NCBI RefSeq assembly: GCF_014863355.1
Contig: NZ_JACZEP010000006.1
Coordinates: 310,001 to 374,000 of the forward strand
Source of the DNA: Aminobacter carboxidus
GTDB taxonomy: Bacteria; Pseudomonadota; Alphaproteobacteria; Rhizobiales; Rhizobiaceae
Length of the DNA: 64,000 bases
Direction: 5' to 3'
The notes below the pieces were generated by a model. The model did no database searches and was not told where the DNA came from. It saw only the letters and a program-made list of their open reading frames with translations. Within the stretch, counting starts at the first letter, position 1; each line of letters begins with the position of its first letter. A program made the position numbers and the translations under genes. Shown one piece after another: positions 54,013-63,629 of the stretch.

Positions 54013-56004
54013 ATGAGTATCACCTTCGACCCAACATCAACCTACTATGGCGCACCACCGCAGAGACGGGGCTTCTCTCCAACCAATCTCAGCATCACGC
54101 GCAAGCTGGCGCTCGCCTTCTCGGCGATCGTGCTCGTCAGCATCATCGTCGGGTTCATGATGATGCGCGCGCTCAGCACGCTGGAAGCCGCCAGCGCAGA
54201 ATTGCAGGTGGCCAGCCGAGTGCTTTCCACCGTCGGCAAGGCGGAGGCGCTGCACCTCGATCGATCCAACATTGCTCGGACCTACCTGCTCAATCTGCGA
54301 GAAGACGTCGGCAAGCGCTATTACGAAACTTCGAAGAATGTCGACAAGACGATCGTCGAAGCCATGAACCTGCCGATCGATAACAAGGCCGTCATCGCTG
54401 CCGTCGAGAATTTCAGGGCTATGACGGACAACTGGCGCAACGAAGTTGGCGATCCGATGATGCAGCTTGCCAGCAACCAAGCGACTTATGCCGAGGGGCG
54501 TGAGCGTGGCTCGTCTGTTCGGGCATCGGAAGTGCAGGCCACCGTCCGCAAGGCGGTTGCCGAAATGCAGGCCGAGATCACCCGGTGGGAAGACGAAACC
54601 GCAATCATCAAGAACGACGCCATTGCAACGGCACAGTACCTGCAGCTCGGCAGCGCAGGCCTGACCATCGCCATGCTCGTGGTGATCGCGCTGTGGCTGT
54701 CGAGCCAGATCGCTTCACCGGTGAACAGCATGACGCATGCCATGCGCAGCCTGGCCGCCGGCGACCTCAAGGTTGCCATTCCGGCGGTGGGACGTGGTGA
54801 CGAAGTCGGCCAGATGGCTGCCGCCGTGCAGACCTTCAAGGACGCCGCGATCGAGAAGGTGCGCCTAGAGGCAGAAGCTGCCGAAACGCGCCGTCGCGTC
54901 GAGGAAGACAACGCAGCACGCGCTGCGCAGAAGGCCGAAGAAGATCGCCAGGACCACGTCGCCATCGTGGCCCTGGGCAACGGCCTTGACGCCCTGTCGA
55001 AGGGCGACCTGATGCACCGCATCGACGCGCCGTTCCCCGACAAGCTGGTCAAGCTGCGCTCGGACTTCAATGACTCGGTCGACAAGCTGCAGCAGACGAT
55101 GCTCAGCATCACCTCCTCCGTGAAGGCGATCCACGCTGGCACCGGCGAGATCTACACCGCTGCCGACGATCTGTCGCGCCGCACCGAACAGCAGGCCGCC
55201 AGCCTCGAAGAGACCGCTGCGGCGCTCGACGAGATCACCGCCACCGTCAAGAAGACGGCCGAAGGTGCAGTGCATGCTCGTGACGTCGTCTCCACAGCCA
55301 AGTCGGACGCGGAATCGAGCGGCATCGTAGTGCGCAAGGCGATTGACGCCATGGGAACGATCGAGAAGTCGTCCGAGCAGATCAGCCGCATCATCGGCGT
55401 GATCGACGAGATCGCTTTCCAGACCAACCTGCTGGCGCTCAACGCCGGTGTCGAAGCGGCGCGCGCCGGCGATGCAGGACGCGGCTTCGCCGTGGTTGCC
55501 TCGGAAGTGCGTGCACTGGCCCAGCGTTCGGCGGAAGCCGCCCGCGAGATCAAGAGCCTGATCTCTGCCTCGACGACGCAGGTCGGCGAAGGCGTGAAGC
55601 TGGTCGCCGAGACCGGCAAGGCACTGGAGCGCATCGTGCTGCAGGTCGCCGAGATCAACGCGGTCGTCACCAACATCGCGGCCAGCGCGCATGAGCAGTC
55701 GACCGGTCTCGACCAGGTCAACTCGGCGGTTAACCAGATGGACCAGGTCACGCAGCAGAACGCCGCGATGGTCGAGGAATCGACTGCCGCAAGCCACTCG
55801 CTGTCGCAGGAGACCGAAGAACTGTCGCGCCAGATCAGCACCTTCCGGCTCGGCAAGCTCTCGGTCGTCGAGTCCGGCCGCCCGACAAGCTCCAAGTCTC
55901 CGTCGCGCGCACCACGGCCCGAACTGAAGGTCGCATCCTCGAGCTTCGGTTCTTCCGCAGCCCGTGCGGTCGCCCCGTCGGCCGACGACTGGCAGGAGTT
56001 CTGA
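54013..56004 (+). CDS. Methyl-accepting chemotaxis protein heading the che operon
   Basis: 663 residues from ATG at 54013 (AAGGA nine bases before). TM1 about 31-52, helical periplasmic domain about 53-212 (4-helix-bundle/CHASE3-like), TM2 about 213-231, HAMP about 232-284, a second HAMP-like segment near 320-370, then the signalling domain with the hairpin tip EIAFQTNLLALNAGVEAARA and VVASEVRALAQRSAEAA. The C-terminus DDWQEF is a CheR/CheB tether (W-x-x-F). It occupies the place of icpA in Sinorhizobium meliloti, whose product is soluble as I recall, whereas this one is membrane-spanning. Ligand unknown. Confidence 0.93.
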   Translation: MSITFDPTSTYYGAPPQRRGFSPTNLSITRKLALAFSAIVLVSIIVGFMMMRALSTLEAASAELQVASRVLSTVGKAEALHLDRSNIARTYLLNLREDVGKRYYETSKNVDKTIVEAMNLPIDNKAVIAAVENFRAMTDNWRNEVGDPMMQLASNQATYAEGRERGSSVRASEVQATVRKAVAEMQAEITRWEDETAIIKNDAIATAQYLQLGSAGLTIAMLVVIALWLSSQIASPVNSMTHAMRSLAAGDLKVAIPAVGRGDEVGQMAAAVQTFKDAAIEKVRLEAEAAETRRRVEEDNAARAAQKAEEDRQDHVAIVALGNGLDALSKGDLMHRIDAPFPDKLVKLRSDFNDSVDKLQQTMLSITSSVKAIHAGTGEIYTAADDLSRRTEQQAASLEETAAALDEITATVKKTAEGAVHARDVVSTAKSDAESSGIVVRKAIDAMGTIEKSSEQISRIIGVIDEIAFQTNLLALNAGVEAARAGDAGRGFAVVASEVRALAQRSAEAAREIKSLISASTTQVGEGVKLVAETGKALERIVLQVAEINAVVTNIAASAHEQSTGLDQVNSAVNQMDQVTQQNAAMVEESTAASHSLSQETEELSRQISTFRLGKLSVVESGRPTSSKSPSRAPRPELKVASSSFGSSAARAVAPSADDWQEF

Positions 56005-56011
56005 GCCAGCC

Positions 56012-56314
56012 ATGACCACCGTGTCCGATCCATCGCAACGGATACTCGAGCTTGCAGCAGTGCTGGACTTCAGGGCGGCAGCGCCGCTGACCGAAAGCCT
56101 GCTTGCAATGCGCGGAACCGCGCTGACCATCGATGCCTCGCGCGTGGAGCGGATCGGCGGCCAATGCCTTCAGGTTCTCCTGTCGGCGCAACAAACCTGG
56201 AGCGCGGATGAAACCGCGCTCTCCTTCACCAACATGACGCCCGGCTTCGTCGAAGGCCTGCGGCTCCTGGGCTTCTCGGAAGCGGATTTCACCAGGGAGG
56301 AGATGCCGGAATGA
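56012..56314 (+). CDS. cheS: CheS, STAS-domain chemotaxis protein
   Basis: 100 residues from ATG at 56012, seven bases after the receptor gene. A single STAS-like domain: LDFRAAAPLTESLLAMRGTAL, then the core DASRVERIGGQCLQVLLSA and FVEGLRLLGFSEAD. Between the receptor and cheY1 in rhizobia sits orf2/CheS, which in Sinorhizobium binds the CheA P2 region and speeds CheY1 dephosphorylation; length and position fit. Stop overlaps cheY1 start by ATGA. Confidence 0.85.
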   Translation: MTTVSDPSQRILELAAVLDFRAAAPLTESLLAMRGTALTIDASRVERIGGQCLQVLLSAQQTWSADETALSFTNMTPGFVEGLRLLGFSEADFTREEMPE

Positions 56315-56676
56315 GCGCGACCATTTTGACCGTCGATGATTCTCGCACCATGCGCGAGATGCTGAAGCTGGCGCTGACGCAAGCCGGCTACAAGGTCATC
56401 CAAGCCGAGGACGGCGTCCACGGCCTGGAGGTGCTGAAGAGCGAGACCCCACGGGTCATCGTCACCGACATCAACATGCCCAGGATGGATGGCTTCGGCT
56501 TCATCGAGCATGTGCGCGCCGACGACACCTACCGCGGCATTCCGATCCTGGTGCTGACCACCGAAAGCGATGCCGAAAAGAAGGATCGCGCCCGGCGTGC
56601 TGGCGCGACCGGCTGGATCATCAAGCCGTTCGATCCTGCCAAGCTTATCGACGCCATCCGCCGCGTGTCGGCCTGA
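56311..56676 (+). CDS. cheY1: Chemotaxis response regulator CheY1 (phosphate sink)
   Basis: 121-residue single receiver domain. Acidic pocket Asp9/Asp10 (TVDDS), phospho-acceptor Asp53 (VTDINMPRMDG), Thr in VLTTES and Lys in IIKPFDP. In rhizobia CheY1 drains phosphate from CheY2 through CheA, replacing CheZ; no cheZ is present here. Coupled to cheS by overlap and followed by cheA. Confidence 0.95.
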   Translation: MSATILTVDDSRTMREMLKLALTQAGYKVIQAEDGVHGLEVLKSETPRVIVTDINMPRMDGFGFIEHVRADDTYRGIPILVLTTESDAEKKDRARRAGATGWIIKPFDPAKLIDAIRRVSA

Positions 56677-56692
56677 ACCGGGAGACATGTCC

Positions 56693-58882
56693 GTGGATGC
56701 AATGGCAGCGGTCAAGCAGACCTTCTTCCAGGAGTGCGAGGAGCAACTCGCCGAGCTGGAAACGGGCCTTCTCGCGATGGAACGCGGGGAAGCCGAATCC
56801 GACACCGTGAACGCGGTTTTCCGCGCGGTGCATTCGATCAAGGGCGGCGCCGGCGCCTTCAGCCTCGAAGACCTGGTGCAGTTCGCCCACGTCTTCGAAA
56901 CCACGCTCGACCACGTCCGCAACGGCGCGCTGGAACCGACGGCCGACGTCATGGGCGTCATGCTGCGCGCCGCCGATCTCCTGGCGGATCTCGTGGCAGC
57001 GGCACGCGACGGCCTCAGCGTCGACAGCGGCCGCAGCGAGGTGCTGGTTACCGAACTCACCGCACTGAGCCCCGGTGGGGTTGGCGCCGATACCGAAGAA
57101 GAAGACGACTTGAGCGACTTCTCCTTCACGCCCGTCACCGTGGCGTTCGATTTTTCGGACGCACCTGCAGACGCCGGGCGCAGCTACACGATCACCTTCA
57201 AGCCCAGGCCCGAACTCTACGCCAAGGGCAACGAGACGGCGCTGGTGCTGCGCGAACTGGAACGCCTCGGCCAGATGGAGACCAGCTGCGATGCGAGCGC
57301 ACTGCCGCAGCTCGCCGAACTCGATCCGGAGGGCGCCTATCTCGAATGGACGATCCGGCTCACCACCGAGAAGGGCGAGGACGCGATCCGCGAAGTCTTC
57401 GAATTCGTGGAATGGGACTCCAGCCTGACCATCCAGGCCTCCGACGCCGATGCCGATGTTGACTCCGGGGCCGGCTCGACCGAAGACGCATTCGCTGCCC
57501 TGCTCCGCTCCATCCAAGGAGATGAAACGGCTCTTCCGACAGCGACGGCCGAGATCATCCCGCTGCCGCTGGCTGAAGAACGCGAGGCTGTTGTTGAAGT
57601 CGAGGCGCAGCCGGCCAAGGCATCTGCGGCACGCAACGGCTCAGGCGGCGCCAATGCCAATGCGAATGCCGCCGCCCCGCAGACCATCCGCGCCGATCTC
57701 GAGCGTGTCGACCGGCTGATCGATCTGGTCGGCGAACTCGTCATCAACCAGGCGATGCTGTCGCAGCGCGTCATGGAAGCTGGGCACGTTCCTGGGTCCG
57801 CCGTGGCCCTTGGCCTCGACGAGCTGGAGCACCTGACGCGCGAGATCCAGGACTGCGTCATGGCCATCCGCGCCCAGGCGGTAAAGTCGGTGTTCCAGCG
57901 CATTCCGCGCCTGGTGCGCGAAGTCGCCAGTATGACCGGCAAGCAGGTGCGCCTGATCACCGACGGCGAAGGCACCGAGGTCGACAAGACGGTGATCGAC
58001 CGTCTCAACGACCCGCTGACCCACATGATCCGCAACGCCATCGACCACGGACTGGAAAAGCCCGAGGTGCGCATCGCCGCCGGCAAGCCGGCCGAAGGCG
58101 TGGTTCGCCTGTCGGCGATGCACCGCTCGGGCCGCATCGTCATCGAGGTTGCCGATGACGGCGCCGGCATCAACCGCGCTCGCGTCAAGGCAATTGCCGC
58201 CGAGAAGGGCCTGATCGCTGCCGACGCTGCGCTGTCCGACGAGGAGATCGACAACCTGATCTTCCTGCCGGGCTTCTCCACGGCGTCCGAAGTGTCGAAC
58301 ATCTCCGGCCGCGGCGTCGGCATGGATGTGGTCAAACGCTCGATCCAGGGCCTTGGCGGTCGACTGTCGATCACCTCGCGCCCCGGCAAGGGCTCGACCT
58401 TCACCATGAGCCTGCCGCTGACGCTCGCCGTGCTCGACGGTATGGTGGTGACGGTCGCCGACCAGACATTGGTGGTGCCGTTGACGGCGATCATCGAGAC
58501 CCTGCAGCCCAAACCAGCCGATGTGCACGGCCTCGGCGGTGGCGCCCGGGTCATTGCGATCCGCGATACCTTCACGCCGCTGATCGACGTCGGCCGCGAG
58601 CTCGGCTTCCGCAACACCGCCACCGATCCGCTGGTGGCCGTGGCGATCCTGGTTGAGACCGAAGGCGGCCGCCGCAGCGCCCTACTCGTCGATACGATCC
58701 AGGGCCAGCGCCAGGTCGTCATCAAGAGCCTGGAGTCCAACTACAGGCATGTGCCGGGCATCGCCGCCGCAACCATCCTCGGCGATGGCCGCGTCGCCCT
58801 CATCATCGATGTCGACACCGTGATCGCCAATTCGCAGTCCGACGCGACCATTCTTGAACCCGTTCTTGCAGCAGCAGGGTGA
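56693..58882 (+). CDS. cheA: Chemotaxis histidine kinase CheA
   Basis: 729 residues from GTG at 56693, chosen because GGGAG (56680-56684) has the right eight-base spacing to it; the ATG at 56687 would be only two bases away. P1 with phospho-His47 in VHSIKGGAG; an acidic linker and P2-like CheY/CheS-binding domain (about 155-245); an Ala/Asn-rich linker; P3 dimer helices; P4 kinase with [12 protein letters not shown] (N box), [12 protein letters not shown] (G1) and GRGVGMDVV plus [13 protein letters not shown]5 regulatory CheW-like domain at the C-terminus. It phosphorylates CheY1, CheY2 and CheB. Confidence 0.96.
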   Translation: MDAMAAVKQTFFQECEEQLAELETGLLAMERGEAESDTVNAVFRAVHSIKGGAGAFSLEDLVQFAHVFETTLDHVRNGALEPTADVMGVMLRAADLLADLVAAARDGLSVDSGRSEVLVTELTALSPGGVGADTEEEDDLSDFSFTPVTVAFDFSDAPADAGRSYTITFKPRPELYAKGNETALVLRELERLGQMETSCDASALPQLAELDPEGAYLEWTIRLTTEKGEDAIREVFEFVEWDSSLTIQASDADADVDSGAGSTEDAFAALLRSIQGDETALPTATAEIIPLPLAEEREAVVEVEAQPAKASAARNGSGGANANANAAAPQTIRADLERVDRLIDLVGELVINQAMLSQRVMEAGHVPGSAVALGLDELEHLTREIQDCVMAIRAQAVKSVFQRIPRLVREVASMTGKQVRLITDGEGTEVDKTVIDRLNDPLTHMIRNAIDHGLEKPEVRIAAGKPAEGVVRLSAMHRSGRIVIEVADDGAGINRARVKAIAAEKGLIAADAALSDEEIDNLIFLPGFSTASEVSNISGRGVGMDVVKRSIQGLGGRLSITSRPGKGSTFTMSLPLTLAVLDGMVVTVADQTLVVPLTAIIETLQPKPADVHGLGGGARVIAIRDTFTPLIDVGRELGFRNTATDPLVAVAILVETEGGRRSALLVDTIQGQRQVVIKSLESNYRHVPGIAAATILGDGRVALIIDVDTVIANSQSDATILEPVLAAAG

Positions 58883-58886
58883 TGCC

Positions 58887-59342
58887 ATGATCAAACACGA
58901 CAACAGCAGCCGCGAGCTCATCGCGTTCCGTATCGGCGAGCAGGAATTCTGCGTCGACATCATGTCGGTGCGCGAGATCAGGGGTTGGGCACCGGCAACG
59001 GTGTTGCCGAAGTCGCCACCCTATGTCCGCGGCGTCATCAACCTGCGCGGCGCGATCCTGCCTATCGTCGATCTCGCCGCCCGCCTCGGCTTTCAGCCGC
59101 CGGAACCTACAGTGCGCCATGTCATCATGGTGGCGCAGGTCGGCACCCAGGTTGTGGGGCTGCTGGTCGATGCGGTGTCCGACATCCTGTCGGTCACTGA
59201 CGATGCCATCAAGCCGACACCGGATGTCGCCTCCGACATGGCCAAGACCTTCGTGCGCGGCGTTTTGGCCATCGAAGGCCGCATGATCAGCCTGATCGCG
59301 CTCGACAACGTCCTGCCGACGCTTGAGCCGATCGCGGCATGA
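58887..59342 (+). CDS. cheW: Chemotaxis coupling protein CheW
   Basis: 151 residues from ATG at 58887 after AGGGTGATGCC. CheW SH3-like fold: [22 protein letters not shown], the conserved [20 protein letters not shown] and [10 protein letters not shown]. Links receptors with CheA. Four bases after cheA; its stop overlaps the cheR start. Confidence 0.96.
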   Translation: MIKHDNSSRELIAFRIGEQEFCVDIMSVREIRGWAPATVLPKSPPYVRGVINLRGAILPIVDLAARLGFQPPEPTVRHVIMVAQVGTQVVGLLVDAVSDILSVTDDAIKPTPDVASDMAKTFVRGVLAIEGRMISLIALDNVLPTLEPIAA

Positions 59343-60232
59343 CCACGCTGCAAATCGACAAGCCGCGCAATCAGCGCCAGAGCCTAGTCGCCGGTGAGTT
59401 CGTGCTCACCGGCGAGGACATGCGGCAGATCGCGCAGATGCTGCATGCCGACGCCGGCATTCATCTCACCGAGGCCAAGGCGGCACTCGTCTACTCCCGG
59501 CTGTCGAAGCGGCTGCGGGCGCTCGGGCTCGAAAGCTTCCGCGACTACTGCGCCCTCATCGCCTCGCGCGAAGGCCTCGACGAGCGCCAGAAGATGCTGG
59601 CGGCTTTGACCACCAACGTCACCAACTTCTTCCGCGAGCCGCACCATTTCGAGCATCTGGCAAAGCAGGTGCTGCCACCGCTTCTCGATGCGGCGCGGCG
59701 CGGCGGCCGGGTCAGGATCTGGTCGGCGGCATGCTCCAATGGTGCCGAGCCCTACTCGATCGCGTTGACCATCCTGTCGCTGATGCCCGAGGCCGCCAAC
59801 TACGACATCAGGGTTCTGGCGACCGACATCGACCCCAACATGGTCGCGTTCGGCCGCGAGGGCATCTACAGCGAGGCAGCACTTCGGCCGGTGCCGCCGG
59901 ATCTGCGCCGGCGCTGGTTCACGCCGGTGCGCTCGGGCGACAGCACCTGCTTCAGCGCCGCCGACGAGATGCGCACGATCGTTGCCTTCCGCGAGCTCAA
60001 CCTCATCGGCGCATGGCCGATGAAGGGGCGCTTCCAGGCGATCTACTGCCGCAACGTCGTCATCTATTTCGAAGAAGCGACCCAGTCGAAGATCTGGAGC
60101 CGTTTCGTGCCGCTGCTGACGGCAGGCGGCACGCTCTACATCGGCCATTCCGAGCGTGTCTCGGGGCCTGCCATGGCTGATTTCCAGCCCGAGGGCATCA
60201 CCACCTACAAGCTGCGCGAGGGCGCCGCATGA
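59339..60232 (+). CDS. cheR: Chemotaxis protein methyltransferase CheR
   Basis: 297 residues. N-terminal helical domain about 20-95 with [18 protein letters not shown]-adenosylmethionine site [24 protein letters not shown] and YCRNVVIYF. Methylates receptor glutamates; the receptor at 54013 carries a matching C-terminal tether. Overlaps cheW and cheB by four bases each. The glutamine/asparagine variant ACSNGAEP stands where many have CSTGEEP. Confidence 0.95.
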   Translation: MTTLQIDKPRNQRQSLVAGEFVLTGEDMRQIAQMLHADAGIHLTEAKAALVYSRLSKRLRALGLESFRDYCALIASREGLDERQKMLAALTTNVTNFFREPHHFEHLAKQVLPPLLDAARRGGRVRIWSAACSNGAEPYSIALTILSLMPEAANYDIRVLATDIDPNMVAFGREGIYSEAALRPVPPDLRRRWFTPVRSGDSTCFSAADEMRTIVAFRELNLIGAWPMKGRFQAIYCRNVVIYFEEATQSKIWSRFVPLLTAGGTLYIGHSERVSGPAMADFQPEGITTYKLREGAA

Positions 60233-61305
60233 AGCCGGTTCGCGTTCTCATCGTCGACGATTCCGCCACCATGCGCACGCTGCTATCGGCAGTGCTGCGC
60301 CTGGACCCGGCCATCGAGGTCGTCGGCCATGCCGCCGACCCGCTGGAAGCACGCACCAAGATCAAGGAGCTCAATCCCGACGTCATCACGCTCGATGTCG
60401 AGATGCCCAACATGAACGGGCTCGAATTCCTCGAAAAGATCATGCGGCTCAGACCAATGCCCGTGATCATGGTGTCGAGCCTGACCAGCCGCGATGCCAC
60501 GGCCACGATCACCGCGCTGGAGATCGGCGCCTTCGACTGCATTTCCAAGGCCTCGTTCAGCGACGACCGGGCGTTCGGCGCGTTGCAGGCGACGGTGAAG
60601 GCAGCGGCACGCGCCCAGATCCGGCCGTTGGCCATGAACATGCACCAGGCCGGCGGACAGCACGAGCAACCGGCCGCGAATGCCGACTATGTGCCCAACG
60701 GCAAGATCGTTGCGATCGGCTCGTCGACCGGCGGCGTCGAGGCACTGATTGCGGTGCTGTCGCAGTTCCCCGAGAACTGCCCGCCCACCGTCATCACCCA
60801 GCATATGCCGGGGGCCTTCACCAAGAGCTTTGCCGAGCGCCTCAACCGCATGTCGCGGCCGCGCGTCAGCGAGGCCGTCGATGGCGCGCCGCTGACGACA
60901 GGGCATGTCTATCTCGCCCCTGGCGGCGCCACGCATCTCGAGATCTCGGGGCCTGGCCAGTTGCGCTGCCGGTTGCGCAGCACCGATCCGGTCAACGGCC
61001 ACCGGCCGTCGGTCGACGTGCTGTTTGCCTCGGTCGCCAGGGCGACGGGTTCCAAATCAGTCGGTGCCATCCTGACCGGCATGGGCCGCGACGGCGCTGC
61101 CGGACTGCTGCAGATGCGCCAGGCCGGGGCCGGCACGCTCGGCCAGGACGAGGCGACCAGCCTTGTCTACGGCATGCCCAGGGTCGCCTTCGAAGTCGGC
61201 GCGGTCGAGCGGCAAGCGCCGCTGGACAAGATCGCCTCCCACATCCTTGCGCTGACGCGCTCGAATTCCAATGGAGTAAAAAATGTCCTTCCTCGAACAC
61301 TTTAA
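60229..61305 (+). CDS. cheB: Chemotaxis response regulator / receptor methylesterase CheB
   Basis: 358 residues. Receiver domain with Asp10/Asp11 and phospho-acceptor Asp56 ([13 protein letters not shown]); C-terminal methylesterase with Ser in [12 protein letters not shown], His in [17 protein letters not shown] and Asp in [12 protein letters not shown]. Removes methyl groups and deamidates receptors when phosphorylated by CheA. The 3' end overlaps cheY2 by 23 bases. Confidence 0.96.
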   Translation: MKPVRVLIVDDSATMRTLLSAVLRLDPAIEVVGHAADPLEARTKIKELNPDVITLDVEMPNMNGLEFLEKIMRLRPMPVIMVSSLTSRDATATITALEIGAFDCISKASFSDDRAFGALQATVKAAARAQIRPLAMNMHQAGGQHEQPAANADYVPNGKIVAIGSSTGGVEALIAVLSQFPENCPPTVITQHMPGAFTKSFAERLNRMSRPRVSEAVDGAPLTTGHVYLAPGGATHLEISGPGQLRCRLRSTDPVNGHRPSVDVLFASVARATGSKSVGAILTGMGRDGAAGLLQMRQAGAGTLGQDEATSLVYGMPRVAFEVGAVERQAPLDKIASHILALTRSNSNGVKNVLPRTL

Positions 61306-61672
61306 GGTCCTCGTGGTCGACGATACGACGACCAGCCGCATGCTCATCACCGACGCGCTGCAGGAGATGGGCATCCGCAAGATCGCCATTGCCAAGGACG
61401 GCGAGCAGGCATTGCGCATGATGATGGAGCAGCCCTGCCATATGGTCATTTCCGACTTCAACATGCCCAAGCTCGATGGGCTGCAGCTGCTGAAGGCGAT
61501 CCGCTCCTACGGCCCGACCCGAGCCACCCCGTTCATCCTGCTCACCGGCAAGGGCGATCGCCAGCTGCTGGAAGCCGCCGTCGCACTCGGCGTCAACAAC
61601 TTCCTGACCAAGCCGTTCACCATACCGGCGCTCAAGAAGGCCATCGAAGCAATCGTCGGGATCCTTAAGTGA
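61283..61672 (+). CDS. cheY2: Chemotaxis response regulator CheY2 (motor-binding)
   Basis: 129-residue receiver with Asp13/Asp14 in [10 protein letters not shown] and phospho-acceptor Asp58 in [11 protein letters not shown], the same number as in Sinorhizobium CheY2. Lys in [12 protein letters not shown] completes the site. In rhizobia CheY2-P slows the unidirectional flagellar motor. GGAG lies within the end of cheB before the start; overlap of 23 bases with cheB and four with cheD. Confidence 0.95.
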   Translation: MSFLEHFKVLVVDDTTTSRMLITDALQEMGIRKIAIAKDGEQALRMMMEQPCHMVISDFNMPKLDGLQLLKAIRSYGPTRATPFILLTGKGDRQLLEAAVALGVNNFLTKPFTIPALKKAIEAIVGILK

Positions 61673-62211
61673 CACTGGTCACCCAAAACCACCGCATCAC
61701 TGTCATGCGCGGCGAGTACCACGTGGTCGATCGGGAGGAAGTCGTGCTGACGACCATTCTGGGGTCCTGTGTTGCCGCCTGCATCCGCGATCCCTTTGCC
61801 CGGACTGGGGGCATGAACCATTTCCTGCTGCCCGGAAACAATGGACGCTCGTCGCTCGACGCCCAGAGCTACGGCGTCCACCTGATGGAACTGCTGGTCA
61901 ACGGGCTGCTGCAGCGTGGCGCGCATCGCCACCGGCTGGAGGCCAAGCTGTTCGGCGGCGCCCGTACCATCGAGGGCCTTTCGGACATCGGCGCGATGAA
62001 CGGTGAGTTTGCCGAGACGTTCCTGCGCAACGAAGGCATCAGCATCGTTGGCGGCGATCTCGGTGGAGATCGCGGCCGCCGCGTCGAATACTGGCCGCTG
62101 TCCGGCCGCGCCCGCCAGGTCATGCTCTCCGGCGACAAGGGTTTCGTTGCCCCGGTTCCGCCCAAGCAGCCGCCGGTTGCGCCAACTGGCGGTTCCGTCG
62201 AGTTCTTCTGA
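61669..62211 (+). CDS. cheD: Chemotaxis receptor glutamine deamidase CheD
   Basis: 180 residues from GTG at 61669 overlapping cheY2. Catalytic Cys in TTILGSCVAACIRDP, His in GGMNHFLLPG and the later GGARTIEGLSDIGAMN are typical. CheD deamidates receptor glutamines and in some bacteria helps dephosphorylate CheY. The C-terminal PVPPKQPPVAPTGGSVEFF is a proline-rich tail. Confidence 0.95.
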   Translation: MTLVTQNHRITVMRGEYHVVDREEVVLTTILGSCVAACIRDPFARTGGMNHFLLPGNNGRSSLDAQSYGVHLMELLVNGLLQRGAHRHRLEAKLFGGARTIEGLSDIGAMNGEFAETFLRNEGISIVGGDLGGDRGRRVEYWPLSGRARQVMLSGDKGFVAPVPPKQPPVAPTGGSVEFF

Positions 62212-62232
62212 TTTTTCGAAAGGCCGTCCGCC

Positions 62233-62628
62233 ATGCCCTCGCGAGCCAGTGCACTTTGCCACGAAACTTCCTGCCATGAGCCCAATACGCCCGTGTCCGA
62301 GCTGCTCGGACGGATCAGCATCGAGTTGAGTGACATCGCAGCACAAGTGGAACGGCTTCATCCGCTGGTTTCCGCCCAGAGCGGGCAGCCCGCGACCAGC
62401 GACGCGCTTTATGCACAGGCGCTGCAGAGCTTCGATCACATCGAACAGAAATTGCGCTGCTTAGCAGGATATCTCAACGGTCTCGGCGCGGCCACAGCCC
62501 CGGGCTGGCAGCTCGATCCCCAGGCGGCACTGGCCGCGATCACGCTTTCGGACCTAGCATCGCGCCTGGCAGGTGAGAATTCCGCGCCGCAGAGCAGCGC
62601 CCCAGCGGGCGATTTCGAGCTGTTCTAG
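62233..62628 (+). CDS. cheT: CheT, small chemotaxis operon protein
   Basis: 131 residues from ATG at 62233 after GAAAGG. Mostly helical: ELLGRISIELSDIAAQVERLHPLV and ALQSFDHIEQKLRCLAGYLNGL, a Gln/Ser/Ala-rich end and the terminal GDFELF. It fills the position of orf10/CheT after cheD in Sinorhizobium, a protein thought to affect CheY dephosphorylation. The first 20 or so residues (CHETSCHEPN) are not typical and the true start could be a GTG at 62296. Confidence 0.8.
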   Translation: MPSRASALCHETSCHEPNTPVSELLGRISIELSDIAAQVERLHPLVSAQSGQPATSDALYAQALQSFDHIEQKLRCLAGYLNGLGAATAPGWQLDPQAALAAITLSDLASRLAGENSAPQSSAPAGDFELF

Positions 62629-62801
62629 CTGCGACAGGCAGGGCCAACTGGGCCTGATCCCTGCGACCCTTCGCCCACCTCGACCAGACAGCCCTTCTCA
62701 GGCCGGCGCTATGGCTGATACCCTTGCCCCGATAAGCGTTATGCGCTCTGTCGGCACGGTGCCGCCTGTGCGAAATGTATTTGCATGTCTGGGGCGAATG
62801 G

Positions 62802-63608
62802 ATGACGACAAGGCCGCTGCGGCTCTTCCAGATCATGATCACCGACGGCGACCAGCCATCCGCGGCAACCACCGACACCTTCGCCCGCAACGTCGAGTCG
62901 TTCAGGTCGACTTACCCCAACGCCGAGTACCGGCGCTACGGCAATGACGAGCTGGTTGCCTTTCTCGCCGAGAACTATCCCGAGCCGGTACTGCGGGCCT
63001 ACCGCGCGCTGACGCCCTACGCGTTCAAGGCCGATCTCGCGCGCTACTGCCTGCTTCACACCTATGGCGGGCTCTATTCCGACCTGTCTTATCTTCACCT
63101 TCGCCCGATCGAGATTGGCAGCTGCAGCGAGATGGTGGTTTTCCGCGATATTGCCGGCCATCCGTCCTGGGCTGTGAGCAATGGCGTCATCTATGCCGAA
63201 GCCGGAAGTCCGGTGCTCGAGCGCGCGATCACCCGTGTCGTCAAACATTTCAACGCCCGCTTCTACGGTCATTCATCGCTTGAGCCGACCGGCCCCTACA
63301 TGTTCGGTCGCGTCCTGGCCGAGACATTAGATTGGACCTCGATCATTTTCGGCGATTCGCAGCGCCTGAACATCGACCGCACCGGCAGGGTCAACATCGT
63401 CAAGGTGATGCCCTCGGGCGAGATCGTGGCCATCCGCAACAAGACAGCGGAAGGCGAGTTCAGCGATCTGGTATCGTCAGGGGGAAACAACTACAACCAC
63501 CTGTGGGCCCAAAGGCGGATCTGGGGCGAGCCTGATACACGCGGCGTGATCGAGCGTCTGCGCTCTGATCTCAAGGCGAGACGGGTGCGCAAGCGTCGGT
63601 CCCGATGA
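62802..63608 (+). CDS. Glycosyltransferase with DXD-type sugar-binding region (GT32-like)
   Basis: 268 residues from ATG at 62802; an ATG at 62775 adds MYLHVWGEW but has no ribosome site. PF04488-type pattern: NVESFRSTYPNAEYRRYGND near the start, then AFKADLARYCLLHTYGGLYSDLSY. In this family the last part normally reads Y-x-D-x-D; here it is YSDLSY, so the second Asp is replaced by Ser. The C-terminus is strongly basic (LKARRVRKRRSR). Acceptor unknown: cell-surface polysaccharide or flagellin are possible. It is 173 bp after cheT and may not belong to the che transcript; a dioxygenase gene follows after 21 bp. Confidence 0.82.
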   Translation: MTTRPLRLFQIMITDGDQPSAATTDTFARNVESFRSTYPNAEYRRYGNDELVAFLAENYPEPVLRAYRALTPYAFKADLARYCLLHTYGGLYSDLSYLHLRPIEIGSCSEMVVFRDIAGHPSWAVSNGVIYAEAGSPVLERAITRVVKHFNARFYGHSSLEPTGPYMFGRVLAETLDWTSIIFGDSQRLNIDRTGRVNIVKVMPSGEIVAIRNKTAEGEFSDLVSSGGNNYNHLWAQRRIWGEPDTRGVIERLRSDLKARRVRKRRSR

Positions 63609-63629
63609 CAGGGCGGGGAATGGATTTAC

